This document shows, one piece after another, positions 7,803-16,204 of a DNA stretch of 55,185 nt. The stretch covers positions 1 to 55,185 of the forward strand of contig JAUNCZ010000016.1 in assembly GCA_030526405.1 (NCBI GenBank). Reading direction: 5' to 3'. The position numbers and the translations under genes are program-made. Every line of letters starts with the position of its first letter. Position 1 is the stretch's first letter. The DNA is from Lachnospiraceae bacterium (GTDB lineage Bacteria; Bacillota; Clostridia; Lachnospirales; Lachnospiraceae). The notes beneath the pieces are model-generated. The model was not told the origin of the DNA and did no database searches. It saw only the letters and a program-made list of their open reading frames with translations.

Positions 7803-10451
7803 TCAGCCCAGCTGTGCAAGACGCTCTTCTACCTGCGCCATCATCTGCTGATATTTCTCCAGTTTATCCTTCTCCTCCTGTACCTTTGCAGCAGGAGCCT
7901 TGCTGATAAATCTCTCATTGTTCAGCATTCCGTTGGAACGGGCGATCTCCTTTGTGAGACGCTCCTTCTCCTTGTTCAGACGCTCCAGCTCTTTCTCAAT
8001 GTCAACCAGCTCAGCAAACGGAATAAAGATGTTCGCTCCTGGAATCAGAGCAGATACCGCATCGTCAGCGATTCCTGCCTTGTCGGACTGGATCAGAACC
8101 TCTGATGCCCTTGCAAGGGAGGTAAAGAAGGCTCTTCCGCCCTCAAATGCAGCGCGGATGTCAGCATTTTCAGAAACAAGGTATACACTTGCTTTCTTGC
8201 TCGGTGGAACGTTCAGCTCAGTGCGAAGGGCACGGATCTGTCCGATGGCCTCCTTCATCAGCTCCACATCAGACTCCTCCTTTGTGAAGTTCCACTGCTC
8301 TGTAAACTCCGGCCAGCTGGAGATCATGATGCTCTCCTCCTCCGGATTCAGAGTACAGAAGATCTCCTCTGTCAGGAATGGCATGAATGGGTGCAGCATC
8401 TTCAGGGCGTTGGACAGAACTGTTTTCAGTGTCCACAGAGCTGCTGCCTTTGTGCCTGCCTCCTCAGCATAGAGACGTGGTTTCACCATCTCGATATACC
8501 AGTCACAGAACTCCTCCCAGATAAAGTCATATACCTTCTGAACAGCGATTCCCAGCTCGAACTTCTCCATGTTGCTGGTCATCTCTTTTGCCAGATCATT
8601 GACTTTCGCCAGGATCCATTTATCCTCCAGTGCCAGTGCGGATGGATCCATCTCTGCCGGAACCTCTGCCGCATCCAGGTTCATCATAATGAAACGGGAT
8701 GCATTCCAAACCTTGTTTGCAAAGTTTCTGCTGGCCTCTACACGCTCCCAGTAGAAACGCATATCATTTCCCGGAGCATTTCCTGTCATCAGGGTAAGAC
8801 GCAGGGCATCTGCACCATATTTGTCGATTACCTCCAGAGGATCGATTCCGTTTCCAAGGGATTTACTCATCTTACGTCCTTGGGAATCACGAACCAGTCC
8901 GTGGATCAGAACATGCTTGAACGGAGATTTTCCTGTGTTCTCCATAGCGGAGAATACCATACGTACAACCCAGAAGAAGATAATGTCATATCCTGTTACA
9001 AGGACACTGGTAGGATAGAAGTACTCCAGCTCCGGTGTTTTCTCCGGCCATCCCAGTGTGGAGAAAGGCCACAGAGCAGAGGAGAACCAGGTATCCAGTG
9101 TATCCTCGTCCTGATTCAGATGGGTGCCGCCGCATTTTGGACAAACCTCTGGAGCACCGCCCTTTTTAACGATCATCTCACCACAGTCCTGGCAGTACCA
9201 TGCAGGGATTCTGTGTCCCCACCAGATCTGTCTGGATACACACCAGTCACGGATATTCTCCAGCCAGTGCAGATAGGTCTTTCCAAAGCTCTCCGGAACG
9301 AAATTCAGATCCTCTGTCTGAAGTACATCCATTGCAGCCTGCGCCATATCCTTCATACGAACAAACCACTGTGGCTTGATCATAGGCTCTACTGTAGTAT
9401 GACATCTGTCATGGGTTCCTACTGCATGGGAATGTGGCACTACTTTTACAAGAAGTCCCAGTTCCTCCAGATCCTGAACCATTGCTTTTCTTGCCTCGTA
9501 GCGGTCCATACCTGCGTATTTTCCACCCAGCTCATTGATGGTGGCATCGTCATTCATGATGTTGATCTCTTCCAGATCGTGACGCTTTCCAACCTCGAAA
9601 TCGTTCGGGTCATGGGCAGGTGTGATCTTAACACAGCCTGTTCCGAACTCTTTATCTACATACTCGTCAGCGATTACCGGAATCTGACGTCCTGTAAGAG
9701 GCAGCTCCAGCATCTTTCCGATGAGATCCTTATATCTGTCATCCTCAGGGTTTACTGCCACCGCAGTATCACCCAGCAGAGTCTCTGGACGTGTTGTGGC
9801 GATCTCCACAAATTTGCCCTCTTCTCCTACTACCGGATAATTGATATGCCAGAAGAAACCAGCCTGCTCCTCATGCTCAACCTCAGCATCGGACAGAGAT
9901 GTCTGACATACAGGACACCAGTTGATGATACGGCTTCCCTTATACATCCAGCCTTTCTCATACAGTCTTACAAATACCTCTTCTACTGCCTTGGAGCAGC
10001 CCTCATCCATGGTGAAGCGCTCTCTCTCCCAGTCAGCAGAAGCACCCAGCTTATACAGCTGATGAATGATGCGGTTTCCATACTCCTCTTTCCATTTCCA
10101 TGCATGTTTCAGGAACTCCTCACGACCGATCTCGTGCTTGTCGATTCCCTGATCCTTCAGCATGTTGGCAACCTTTACCTCTGTGGCAATGGCTGCGTGG
10201 TCAGTTCCCGGCTGCCACAGTGCGGAGTATCCCTGCATTCTCTTAAAACGGATCAGGATATCCTGCATGGTGTTGTCCAATGCATGTCCCATATGCAGCT
10301 GTCCTGTAACGTTTGGCGGCGGCATTACAATGGTAAATGGTTTTTTCTCTCTGTCCACCTCTGCGTGGAAGTATCCCTTGTCCAGCCATTTCTGATACAG
10401 ACGATCCTCAAGACCCTTGGGATCGTAGGTTTTTGCTAATTCCTTACTCAT
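7803..10451 (-). CDS. valS: Valine--tRNA ligase
   Basis: 882 residues, the standard ValRS length. Class I synthetase charging tRNA-Val and editing mischarged Thr. HMGH signature at residues 53-56 within [22 protein letters not shown] within [13 protein letters not shown], the CP1 editing domain between them ([15 protein letters not shown]), a zinc-knuckle-like CxxC pair (CQDCGEM and CPKCGG), an anticodon-binding domain and the C-terminal ValRS coiled-coil arm (residues ~815-882, Lys/Glu heptads). Its mRNA has a T-box leader with its own sigma-A promoter, so expression should rise when uncharged tRNA-Val accumulates. Confidence 0.98.
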   Translation of the reverse strand: MSKELAKTYDPKGLEDRLYQKWLDKGYFHAEVDREKKPFTIVMPPPNVTGQLHMGHALDNTMQDILIRFKRMQGYSALWQPGTDHAAIATEVKVANMLKDQGIDKHEIGREEFLKHAWKWKEEYGNRIIHQLYKLGASADWERERFTMDEGCSKAVEEVFVRLYEKGWMYKGSRIINWCPVCQTSLSDAEVEHEEQAGFFWHINYPVVGEEGKFVEIATTRPETLLGDTAVAVNPEDDRYKDLIGKMLELPLTGRQIPVIADEYVDKEFGTGCVKITPAHDPNDFEVGKRHDLEEINIMNDDATINELGGKYAGMDRYEARKAMVQDLEELGLLVKVVPHSHAVGTHDRCHTTVEPMIKPQWFVRMKDMAQAAMDVLQTEDLNFVPESFGKTYLHWLENIRDWCVSRQIWWGHRIPAWYCQDCGEMIVKKGGAPEVCPKCGGTHLNQDEDTLDTWFSSALWPFSTLGWPEKTPELEYFYPTSVLVTGYDIIFFWVVRMVFSAMENTGKSPFKHVLIHGLVRDSQGRKMSKSLGNGIDPLEVIDKYGADALRLTLMTGNAPGNDMRFYWERVEASRNFANKVWNASRFIMMNLDAAEVPAEMDPSALALEDKWILAKVNDLAKEMTSNMEKFELGIAVQKVYDFIWEEFCDWYIEMVKPRLYAEEAGTKAAALWTLKTVLSNALKMLHPFMPFLTEEIFCTLNPEEESIMISSWPEFTEQWNFTKEESDVELMKEAIGQIRALRTELNVPPSKKASVYLVSENADIRAAFEGGRAFFTSLARASEVLIQSDKAGIADDAVSALIPGANIFIPFAELVDIEKELERLNKEKERLTKEIARSNGMLNNERFISKAPAAKVQEEKDKLEKYQQMMAQVEERLAQLG

Positions 10452-10478
10452 AAAAGTCCTCCTGTTTTTTCATGGAAC

Positions 10479-10793
10479 AAAAAAACACCCTTGGCATACA
10501 CTGTATGCAAAGGGCGAATGTCTCGCGGTACCACCTTTATTCCTGTCCTGGTCCGTGCCTGCTCTGTGCTGTATTCTCTTCCCAGCATGCATCAGGCTGA
10601 TTTCCACGACAGCTCACAGTCTTTAACGGAAACCACCCGTGAAGTCCTACCCACCGAAAATCCCTCCGGCTTCAGACCCCCTGCTCAGAAGCTACATTCT
10701 GCAGCTGCCTTCCGAAACTGTCTTGCAGCCAGTGGACAGTTCTCTCTTGCGGGGCGATTTCTGCATACTCCTCTTCATCATAGCATTTCATAT
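10479..10793 (-). promoter_or_regulatory. T-box leader of valS
   Basis: On the minus strand the T-box core AAGGTGGTACCGCG lies at 10537-10524 and is followed at once by an intrinsic terminator (stem at 10486-10515, U-run at 10479-10485), the typical antiterminator/terminator switch. The bulge UGGU is complementary to an ACCA acceptor end, consistent with tRNA-Val. The AGAGAG element and distal-loop-like GGCTGCAAG of Stem I are visible around 10715-10750. The specifier is not certain; GUC at 10675-10677 is one candidate. Leader length of about 300 nt is normal. Confidence 0.92.
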
Positions 10794-10799
10794 GTTCTC

Positions 10800-10827
10800 A
10801 TTATATCGGTATTTCCCGTTTTGTCAA
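10800..10827 (-). promoter_or_regulatory. Sigma-A promoter of valS T-box transcript
   Basis: Consensus -35 TTGACA (10827-10822) and consensus -10 TATAAT (10805-10800) with a 16-bp spacer. It lies just inside the 84-nt dispersed repeat, whose end is only six bases upstream of the -35. Confidence 0.85.
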
Positions 10828-10832
10828 TAAAA

Positions 10833-10916
10833 CTATGAGAAACACGCTTTGTGAGTTTCTCAGGTTATGGCGGCAGTGGCCAGGGTCTCCTACAGACACG
10901 GACTTTGGCTCGTTGC
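10833..10916 (-). repeat. 84-nt dispersed repeat, copy A (upstream of the valS promoter)
   Basis: Read on the minus strand it matches 50028-50111 (plus strand) over 84 nt without gaps at 74 of 84 positions. It contains a closing hairpin GAGAAAC...GTTTCTC and an internal stem-loop around GTC...GAC. It stands between the terminator of the riboswitch transcript and the valS promoter. Function unknown. Confidence 0.85.
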
Positions 10917-10927
10917 TCCCTTAAAGG

Positions 10928-10954
10928 AAAAAAAATCCATGCGGCTGCATGGAT
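10928..10954 (-). terminator. Intrinsic terminator of the cobalamin-riboswitch transcript
   Basis: Perfect 8-bp stem ATCCATGC / GCATGGAT with loop AGCC followed by eight U on the minus strand. It closes a transcript that starts with the cobalamin riboswitch and holds no convincing gene. Confidence 0.88.
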
Positions 10955-11204
10955 AGAAGATCGATATTCTTTTTGGGTAAAGATCCTTCGTGTCTGAAAC
11001 ACTGTCAAGCGGAAAAACTCTGCCATTCATATGCGGAGGAAAATGGTAAAGTATAAACACTGCCCAGACAACGAAGCAACTCACCCTGCCGTTTAAACGC
11101 GGTATAAATTCCGTTTCACAGGTTCCCGGCTGAGTGATCACTCGTGCAGGCATTCTATATCATACGATGTAGATGGAAAGCTTTGCTCGGAAGCTTCAAC
11201 CCTG
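10955..11204 (-). ncRNA. Candidate riboswitch-gated small RNA (or remnant of a lost gene)
   Basis: About 250 nt between the B12 box of the riboswitch and the terminator. The only open frame (11153 down to 10890) runs through the terminator, lacks a good ribosome site and has low-complexity, non-protein-like composition, so I do not call it. Small stems are visible (AAGCTT...AAGCTT right after the riboswitch, the palindrome GAGTGATCACTC, GTGTTTC...GACAC). Riboswitch plus gene-less RNA plus terminator is the layout of EutX/Rli55; decay of a former B12 gene is the alternative. Confidence 0.4.
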
Positions 11205-11373
11205 ACTGACTAAGCAGGTTTCCTGGCTCTCAGATCGACGCTTCACACTCCTTCTCATATGTGCGGACATACAATGGATTCCCGTGCTTCGCTCCCTGAT
11301 TACAGTGACCGGATCGCTCAGGTTTTTCACCTGATTCCCTTTTCACCTGACAGGCTCCGCCTGCCGGTGCACT
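11205..11373 (-). promoter_or_regulatory. Cobalamin riboswitch
   Basis: On the minus strand the conserved core GGGAATCAGGTGAAAAACC, then GGTCACTGTAA (11339-11300), then AATCCATTG, and the 3' B12 box GAGCCAGGAAACCTGC (11229-11214) appear in the canonical order and spacing of the AdoCbl-class aptamer. The upstream paired element GGCAGG...GCCTGTC and GGTGAAAAGGGAA are also present. A promoter with -35 TTGTGG and -10 TATAAA sits upstream, around 11420-11390. No cobalamin synthesis, transport or B12-dependent gene follows; the transcript ends at 10928. Confidence 0.9.
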
Positions 11374-11406
11374 TAAACAGCTGATATAGAATTTATACAA
11401 CACAGT

Positions 11407-11464
11407 AAAAATACCACAAATCCTGTGATCCGTCAAGTTTCTCACAGGATTTTGTGGTATTTTT
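11407..11464 (-). terminator. Bidirectional-type terminator after the aminotransferase gene
   Basis: Long inverted repeat (AATACCACAAAATCCTGTGA with a one-base bulge, 13-nt loop) with T-runs on both strands. It ends the aminotransferase transcript read leftwards; its 3' arm also overlaps the -35 of the riboswitch promoter. Confidence 0.85.
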
Positions 11465-11566
11465 CAGGTGTTTTTCAACAATATTTTACGTATTCATATA
11501 ACAAAATACTATGTCGGATCATTTTCACGTCCATTTTTACATCTTTTTCGATAATGAGAAAATATC

Positions 11567-12754
11567 TTATTTATACTCCTCCGCCAGTGCCTTGAATGCA
11601 GGCAGCGCTTTCTGGATCATCTCTGTCTGAACACAGTATGCGATACGAACGTAGCCCGGTGTACCGAAGCTGTCAGCAGGAACCAGAAGCAGCTCATGCT
11701 TTTTAGCCTTCTCACAGAATGCAGATGCATCCTCCTCCATAGCCTTCACGAACAGATAAAATGCTCCATCCGGATATACACAGGTAAAGCCATACTCAGT
11801 GAGGGCATTGTAGAGAAGATCACGGTTTTTCTTGTATACACTGAGATCAGAAACCATTCCTGTGCATTTTGCAATTACATGCTGCAGCATACTTGGTGCA
11901 CATACATAGCCCAGAGCTCTTCCTGCTCCGCATACAGCCGCATACACATCACCGAAATCCTCCATCTCATCAGGAACAAGAATGTAGCCGATACGCTCTC
12001 CCGGAAGAGACAGGGACTTGCTGTATGAATAACATACCAGTGTATTGTCATAATATTTTGTCAGGTATGGAACTACTACAGAATCATCGTATACCAGCTC
12101 TCTGTATGGCTCATCAGCGATCAGATAGATGGGGTGACCGTACTCAGCAGATTTCTCAGAAAGAAGGGCTGCCAGTTTTTTCACTCCCTCCTCCTTGATC
12201 ACAACGCCGGATGGGTTATTTGGAGAGTTTACAATAATGGCCTTTGTATTTGGATTGATTGCTGCAGTCAGCTTCTCAAAATCGATCTGGAAGGTGTCCG
12301 GATCACTTGGAACCGCATTGAGAACGGCACCTGCAGTCTCAACGAATACCTTGTACTCAGGGAAGAATGGGGTAAATGTGATAAACTCATCTCCCGGTGT
12401 GAACAGGGCTGTGATACAGATCTTCAGGGACGCAGCTGCTCCACAGGTAATATAAAAATTATCCTTGTGAAACTTTGTTCCGAAACGCTCATTCAGGTTA
12501 TCAGCGATGGCCTGTCTTGTTTCCATATCACCCTGTGCAGAGGTGTAGCCGTGAAGCCAGTAATCATTACCACAGTCTGCCAGCTCCTTGATGGTCTCAT
12601 TGACTGCTGCAGGAGCAGGCACATTTGGATTTCCGATACTGAAATCAAATACATTCTCCGGTCCGATCTCCGCTCCTCTCACCTTGCTGTATTCAAAAAT
12701 CTCTCTGATCACGGATCTTACTTTTCCAAGTCCCGCCATTTTTTCTGAAATCAT
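11567..12754 (-). CDS. Pyridoxal-phosphate aminotransferase, class I/II
   Basis: About 395 residues of the aspartate-aminotransferase fold. The PLP lysine is in YSYSKSLSLPGERIGY, the PLP phosphate and ring contacts in NSPNNPSG and IADEPYREL, and the substrate-carboxylate Arg near the C-terminus in GYVRIAY. Amino-acid specificity is not determined; homologues in Clostridia are annotated as aspartate/aromatic-type aminotransferases. I chose ATG 12754 because GGAGG lies seven bases upstream; a longer frame to 12844 runs into a leader with hairpin-rich sequence. Transcribed from the promoter at 12904-12932. Confidence 0.92.
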   Translation of the reverse strand: MISEKMAGLGKVRSVIREIFEYSKVRGAEIGPENVFDFSIGNPNVPAPAAVNETIKELADCGNDYWLHGYTSAQGDMETRQAIADNLNERFGTKFHKDNFYITCGAAASLKICITALFTPGDEFITFTPFFPEYKVFVETAGAVLNAVPSDPDTFQIDFEKLTAAINPNTKAIIVNSPNNPSGVVIKEEGVKKLAALLSEKSAEYGHPIYLIADEPYRELVYDDSVVVPYLTKYYDNTLVCYSYSKSLSLPGERIGYILVPDEMEDFGDVYAAVCGAGRALGYVCAPSMLQHVIAKCTGMVSDLSVYKKNRDLLYNALTEYGFTCVYPDGAFYLFVKAMEEDASAFCEKAKKHELLLVPADSFGTPGYVRIAYCVQTEMIQKALPAFKALAEEYK

Positions 12755-12903
12755 ATGTGTAACCTCCATTTTCTGTTCTTTACTGATTTTCCCTCTTGCC
12801 TTCGGCAGATATGCTTCCATCGGCAGACATGCCGGCAATTGCAATCCACTCCCACAGCCACTGCTTTCTGCCGCTGCAGGCGGGCCGAGGCCAACTTGAA
12901 TTT

Positions 12904-12932
12904 ATTATAGCACAGTGCCAAAGGGTTGTGAA
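12904..12932 (-). promoter_or_regulatory. Promoter of the aminotransferase gene
   Basis: -35 TTCACA (12932-12927), 17-bp spacer, consensus -10 TATAAT (12909-12904). It leaves a leader of about 145 nt with three TGCCG-containing motifs and small stems; no known riboswitch class is recognised there. Confidence 0.7.
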
Positions 12933-12949
12933 GAAGGATTCTCCTCCCC

Positions 12950-13894
12950 TCAGGATCCGAGAATTGATCGGACTGCATCCTCATATTCCGGGAGATGCTT
13001 TGCCTTTCTGATGGCCTTCAGCTGTTTTTCACATCCCGGAAAATGACGGATCATATAATTCCAGATCTCCTTTGTCTTATGCAGCACCGGCATATCTCCT
13101 GAAAACTCCGCTGCATAACGGTCCGTCACTGTTCTGAGAAAGCTCCTGAGCTCCTCTCTTGTGAGTTTTTCTCCCCCTGCCAGTTCCCGGATCAGAGCAG
13201 GATTTGCCACCATACCTCTGCCCAGCATCACTGCGGGATCTCTCCATTCCAGCCCTTCTGCCCGGATCATCTCCTCCAGACGCTGCAGGTCCTCCACAGT
13301 CCAGATGTCTCCGTTGTAACACACGGGATTTCTGCTGTTCTTCAGGGCATAGAGAAACACATCTGCATGGGGTACACCTCTGTAGGCCTCCTTCTGTACC
13401 CTTGGATGGATGATCAGTTCCTCCATGGGATACTTGTTATAGATCTCCAGAATTCTTTTGAACTCCTCCGGATCCTCCATACCCAGTCGTGTCTTTACAG
13501 AAATCCTGCCTGCCTTCCCCTGGTACACAGCTGCCAGAAATGCATCCAGCCTGTCAGGATCCTTTAAAAAGCCTGCCCCTCTTCCCTTGCTGGTCACTGT
13601 GCCGGAGGGACAGCCCAGATTGATATTGATCTCCTGATATCCCAGCGGGTGCATTTTGCTTTCAAACCGGAGACAGTCCTCCGCAGAATCCGTCAGCACC
13701 TGGGGAACCAGATACAGACCCTGGTTATTTTTCGGATCAATCTCCTTCTCCTCCTTTCTGCCAGCTGTTCTTTTATGACAGGGCACAAAGAAAGGTGTGA
13801 AGAATTTATCTATATGTTCTCCGAACTGTTCATTGACAGCATTTCGGAAAATGGTTCCGGTGATCCCCTCCAGGGGAGCCAGATAATATCGCAT
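12950..13894 (-). CDS. tRNA-dihydrouridine synthase family protein
   Basis: 314 residues. FMN enzyme of the Dus family, TIM barrel plus helical domain, reducing uridines in tRNA with NADPH. The N-terminus YYLAPLEGITGTIFR is the FMN-binding strand, the catalytic cysteine is in NLGCPSGTVTSKGRGAG, followed by KTRLG, IIHPR and YNGDIWT motifs and GRGMVANP. It is the short, DusC-like/Clostridial type and distinct from the DusB at 38106-39086. Which uridine it modifies is unknown. Starts with a good AGGAGGAAT-type site. Confidence 0.92.
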   Translation of the reverse strand: MRYYLAPLEGITGTIFRNAVNEQFGEHIDKFFTPFFVPCHKRTAGRKEEKEIDPKNNQGLYLVPQVLTDSAEDCLRFESKMHPLGYQEININLGCPSGTVTSKGRGAGFLKDPDRLDAFLAAVYQGKAGRISVKTRLGMEDPEEFKRILEIYNKYPMEELIIHPRVQKEAYRGVPHADVFLYALKNSRNPVCYNGDIWTVEDLQRLEEMIRAEGLEWRDPAVMLGRGMVANPALIRELAGGEKLTREELRSFLRTVTDRYAAEFSGDMPVLHKTKEIWNYMIRHFPGCEKQLKAIRKAKHLPEYEDAVRSILGS

Positions 13895-13945
13895 TGTCGA
13901 TTCCTCCTGTATTGGTTCCTCAAAGCTGTTATATCCATGATCCTG

Positions 13946-14971
13946 TTAAATATTATACTTTGTTTTGATCACAATATCTGTGTGAAGCTTCTCCTGCTCC
14001 GGCCGGATTCCGTCCACGATCAGGGAAAACATTCTTGTGATGGGCTCATGGCCCTGAACATGGGCATCCTGACCAATGAGAAACTGAATGGTTCCCTTTT
14101 TCAGCTCCTCGATATTTTCATCTGTAAGGTCATTGGAGATCACCCTGATCTGTCCCTGCTTTCCTGCCCTTTCCACTGCTCTGCACACTCCTGTTGCGCC
14201 GGCGGCAGCCACATAGAAGCCCCCCAGCTCCGGACAGGAGGAAATCAGCTCCTCTGCGATCTGCTCTGCCCTGGAATCGCTGTCGTATACATAGCGCACA
14301 TCCAGAATCTCCACATCCGGTCTGCAGGAGGCCATCTCCCGGAGAAAGCCCTTCACCCGGTTGCTGTGGGAGTGGTTCAGGGGATAACCGGATAAAACCG
14401 CAACTCCCTTCTCTCCTGCCAGCACCTGGGACATAAGTCCCCCTGCTGCCCTTCCTGACTGACGGCTGTTCTGTCCGATGTAGCACACTCTTTTCGAATT
14501 CTCTGCATCGGAGTTGAAGGTAATCACCGGAATATTCTCCTCTGCATAGCTGTCGATCTTCTCAATCAGCCGGTCATCGTCACTGCCCATCAGCACCAGG
14601 CCGGTGCAGCCTTCATTTTTCAAAAGTTCCATCTCCAGAATGGTTCTGCTGGTGCTCTGGCCCTCAAAGGTACGGATCACCAGTTCCACACCAAACATAC
14701 CAATCTCTGTTTTTGCCTCCTCTACTCCCTCCAGCAGTTTTTTCATGAAAGGAGTCTCCACGCCCTGGATAATGGCTCCGATCTTGATTCCCTGCCTGGA
14801 GAGAGCCAGTGCTCTTCCCGCCCGGTTCGGCTGATAGCCCATTTCCTTTGCAATGGTCCTGATTCTTTCTGCCACCTCAGGATTGATTCTTCCTCTGTTA
14901 TTCAGTGCCCGGTCCACTGTTCCTCTGGAGACTCCTGCCGCCTCCGCAATCTGCTGTAATGTCACACCCAT
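13946..14971 (-). CDS. LacI-family transcriptional regulator
   Basis: 341 residues. N-terminal LacI helix-turn-helix at about residues 3-22 (TLQQIAEAAGVSRGTVDRAL) and hinge RALALSR, then a periplasmic-binding-protein-type sugar sensor domain with RbsB-like sequence. Such proteins repress carbohydrate genes until bound by a sugar. No sugar transport or catabolic gene is adjacent, so the regulon and ligand are unknown. Downstream is the Dus gene after 51 bp. Confidence 0.9.
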   Translation of the reverse strand: MGVTLQQIAEAAGVSRGTVDRALNNRGRINPEVAERIRTIAKEMGYQPNRAGRALALSRQGIKIGAIIQGVETPFMKKLLEGVEEAKTEIGMFGVELVIRTFEGQSTSRTILEMELLKNEGCTGLVLMGSDDDRLIEKIDSYAEENIPVITFNSDAENSKRVCYIGQNSRQSGRAAGGLMSQVLAGEKGVAVLSGYPLNHSHSNRVKGFLREMASCRPDVEILDVRYVYDSDSRAEQIAEELISSCPELGGFYVAAAGATGVCRAVERAGKQGQIRVISNDLTDENIEELKKGTIQFLIGQDAHVQGHEPITRMFSLIVDGIRPEQEKLHTDIVIKTKYNI

Positions 14972-15098
14972 TTCTTTTACCCCGCTCTTTTTTTCTTTTC
15001 CCTCTCCGGTTCATCCTGCACCTGGGAGGAATTCCTGCTGAAATCTGCAGACGCATCCTGCCTTTGCTGGATATGCAGTCTCCCTCTGTATATTCAGC

Positions 15099-15132
15099 AA
15101 AAACGGCCGGTGCCCTGAAAAAAGCACCGGCC
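15099..15132 (-). terminator. Intrinsic terminator after the first HIT gene
   Basis: On the minus strand GGCCGGTGC pairs with GCACCGGCC around a U-rich loop and is followed by GTTTTTG. It ends the HIT-gene transcript 17 bases after its stop. Confidence 0.85.
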
Positions 15133-15148
15133 CTGCAGTTCAGACTGA

Positions 15149-15580
15149 TCAGTCTTTTGTGATGTTCAGCTCTTTTTTCAGAGCATCCATCATCTCTTTA
15201 TATTCTGCCTCTGTCAGATGCACAGGATTTGGATTTGTAATCTCAAATCCTCCGCCGAATTCAAATCCACCCTCGTATTTTGGAACAACGTGAAAATGAA
15301 CGTGTGGCAGTTTGTCACCGTATGCTCCAAGGTTGATCTTGGTGCAGCCCCACAGCTTTTTCACTGCAGCTGCCACATCAGCAACATCATCCATGTAGTT
15401 ATGTCTCTGCTCCGGAGTCAGATCAGAAAGCTCTGCCAGATGCTCGTCCACTGCAACTACACAGCGACCCTTGTGGGCCTGGTCCTTAAACAGGTACAGA
15501 ACACCCTCTCTCATCTTTCCAACGCGGAACATAATTGCCTTGCGATTCTCATTATCCGGATCACAATAGAAACAGCTCAT
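15149..15580 (-). CDS. HIT family protein
   Basis: 143 residues. Histidine-triad nucleotide hydrolase/transferase fold; the triad HVHFHVV lies at about residue 95 and the catalytic His is its middle His. An N-terminal C3-x2-C6 pair (MSCFYC) probably binds zinc with histidines. Substrate unknown; HIT proteins act on nucleoside phosphoramidates or dinucleoside polyphosphates. A second HIT gene lies directly upstream, separated by a palindromic element. Confidence 0.88.
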   Translation of the reverse strand: MSCFYCDPDNENRKAIMFRVGKMREGVLYLFKDQAHKGRCVVAVDEHLAELSDLTPEQRHNYMDDVADVAAAVKKLWGCTKINLGAYGDKLPHVHFHVVPKYEGGFEFGGGFEITNPNPVHLTEAEYKEMMDALKKELNITKD

Positions 15581-15600
15581 GACTCATTCTCCTTTACTTA

Positions 15601-15715
15601 TACAATATTACCTTCTTACGTCTGGCACCTGTGTGCACCCTTACGCATCTACCAGTATACTCCTTGCCGATGTGCATTTCCACCTTACGGCTGTAGATTT
15701 TTAGGTAAGATTGTA
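15601..15715. repeat. 115-bp element with 13-bp terminal inverted repeats between two HIT genes
   Basis: TACAATATTACCT at 15601-15613 and AGGTAAGATTGTA at 15703-15715 pair at 12 of 13 positions. The interior contains TTACG-containing motifs in both orientations and TCTAC...GTAGA. It fills the gap between the HIT genes and carries no open frame. It could be a small non-autonomous element or an RNA hairpin; part of its motif GCACCYTTACGCAT recurs near 27091. Confidence 0.55.
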
Positions 15716-15733
15716 CCCCAGGGACTGTTTTTC

Positions 15734-16147
15734 TCAGTTATTCAGTTCTGCTGTCACCTTTGCGAGCACGTCGTCCCGATCCTCATCTGTAAGGGTTCCC
15801 GGATTCCATCCGAATCCGGCTCCGTCGTTGTCGTAGCGTGGAATCAGATGCATATGGAAATGGAAAACAGTCTGTCCTGCTGCCGCTCCGTTATTCTGAA
15901 CAATATTAAAGCCATCTGCATGCAGCGCCTTTGTCATAACCGGTGCCAGTTTCTTTGCCAGGCAGATTGCCTTTACTGCCAGCTCCTCCGGAAGCTCATA
16001 AATATTTGCGTAGTGCTGTTTTGGAAGGATCAGAGAATGTCCCTTTGCCGCCGGGCCCATATCCATGATCACACGAAAATCTTCATCCTCATACAATGTC
16101 GCTGTTGGAATCTCTCCATTTGCCAGCTTACAGAAAATACAATCCAT
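15734..16147 (-). CDS. HIT family protein (HINT-like)
   Basis: 137 residues of the HINT-like type, common across bacteria: starts DCIFCKLANGEIP with C3 and C6, and ends with HFHMHLIPRYDNDG, the histidine triad. Its sequence LADGE-like start and SLILPKQHYANIYEL are typical for bacterial adenosine 5'-monophosphoramidase family members. Precise substrate unknown. The downstream gene is another, more divergent HIT protein; upstream is the FHA gene closing the Tad operon, 57 bp away. Confidence 0.92.
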   Translation of the reverse strand: MDCIFCKLANGEIPTATLYEDEDFRVIMDMGPAAKGHSLILPKQHYANIYELPEELAVKAICLAKKLAPVMTKALHADGFNIVQNNGAAAGQTVFHFHMHLIPRYDNDGAGFGWNPGTLTDEDRDDVLAKVTAELNN

Positions 16148-16204
16148 AGAAAAATGCCTCCTTTTTCTTTTCTGTATCCCAGTATAGCAGAGTCAGACAG
16201 AAAT

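Noticed and set aside
8391..10439. 682-codon plus-strand frame
   Set aside because: Fully antisense to valS, whose motifs are complete. Long antisense frames arise from codon bias.
10890..11153. Open frame of 87 codons after the cobalamin riboswitch
   Set aside because: It runs through the terminator, has no good ribosome site, and its composition is not protein-like. Kept as ncRNA candidate only.
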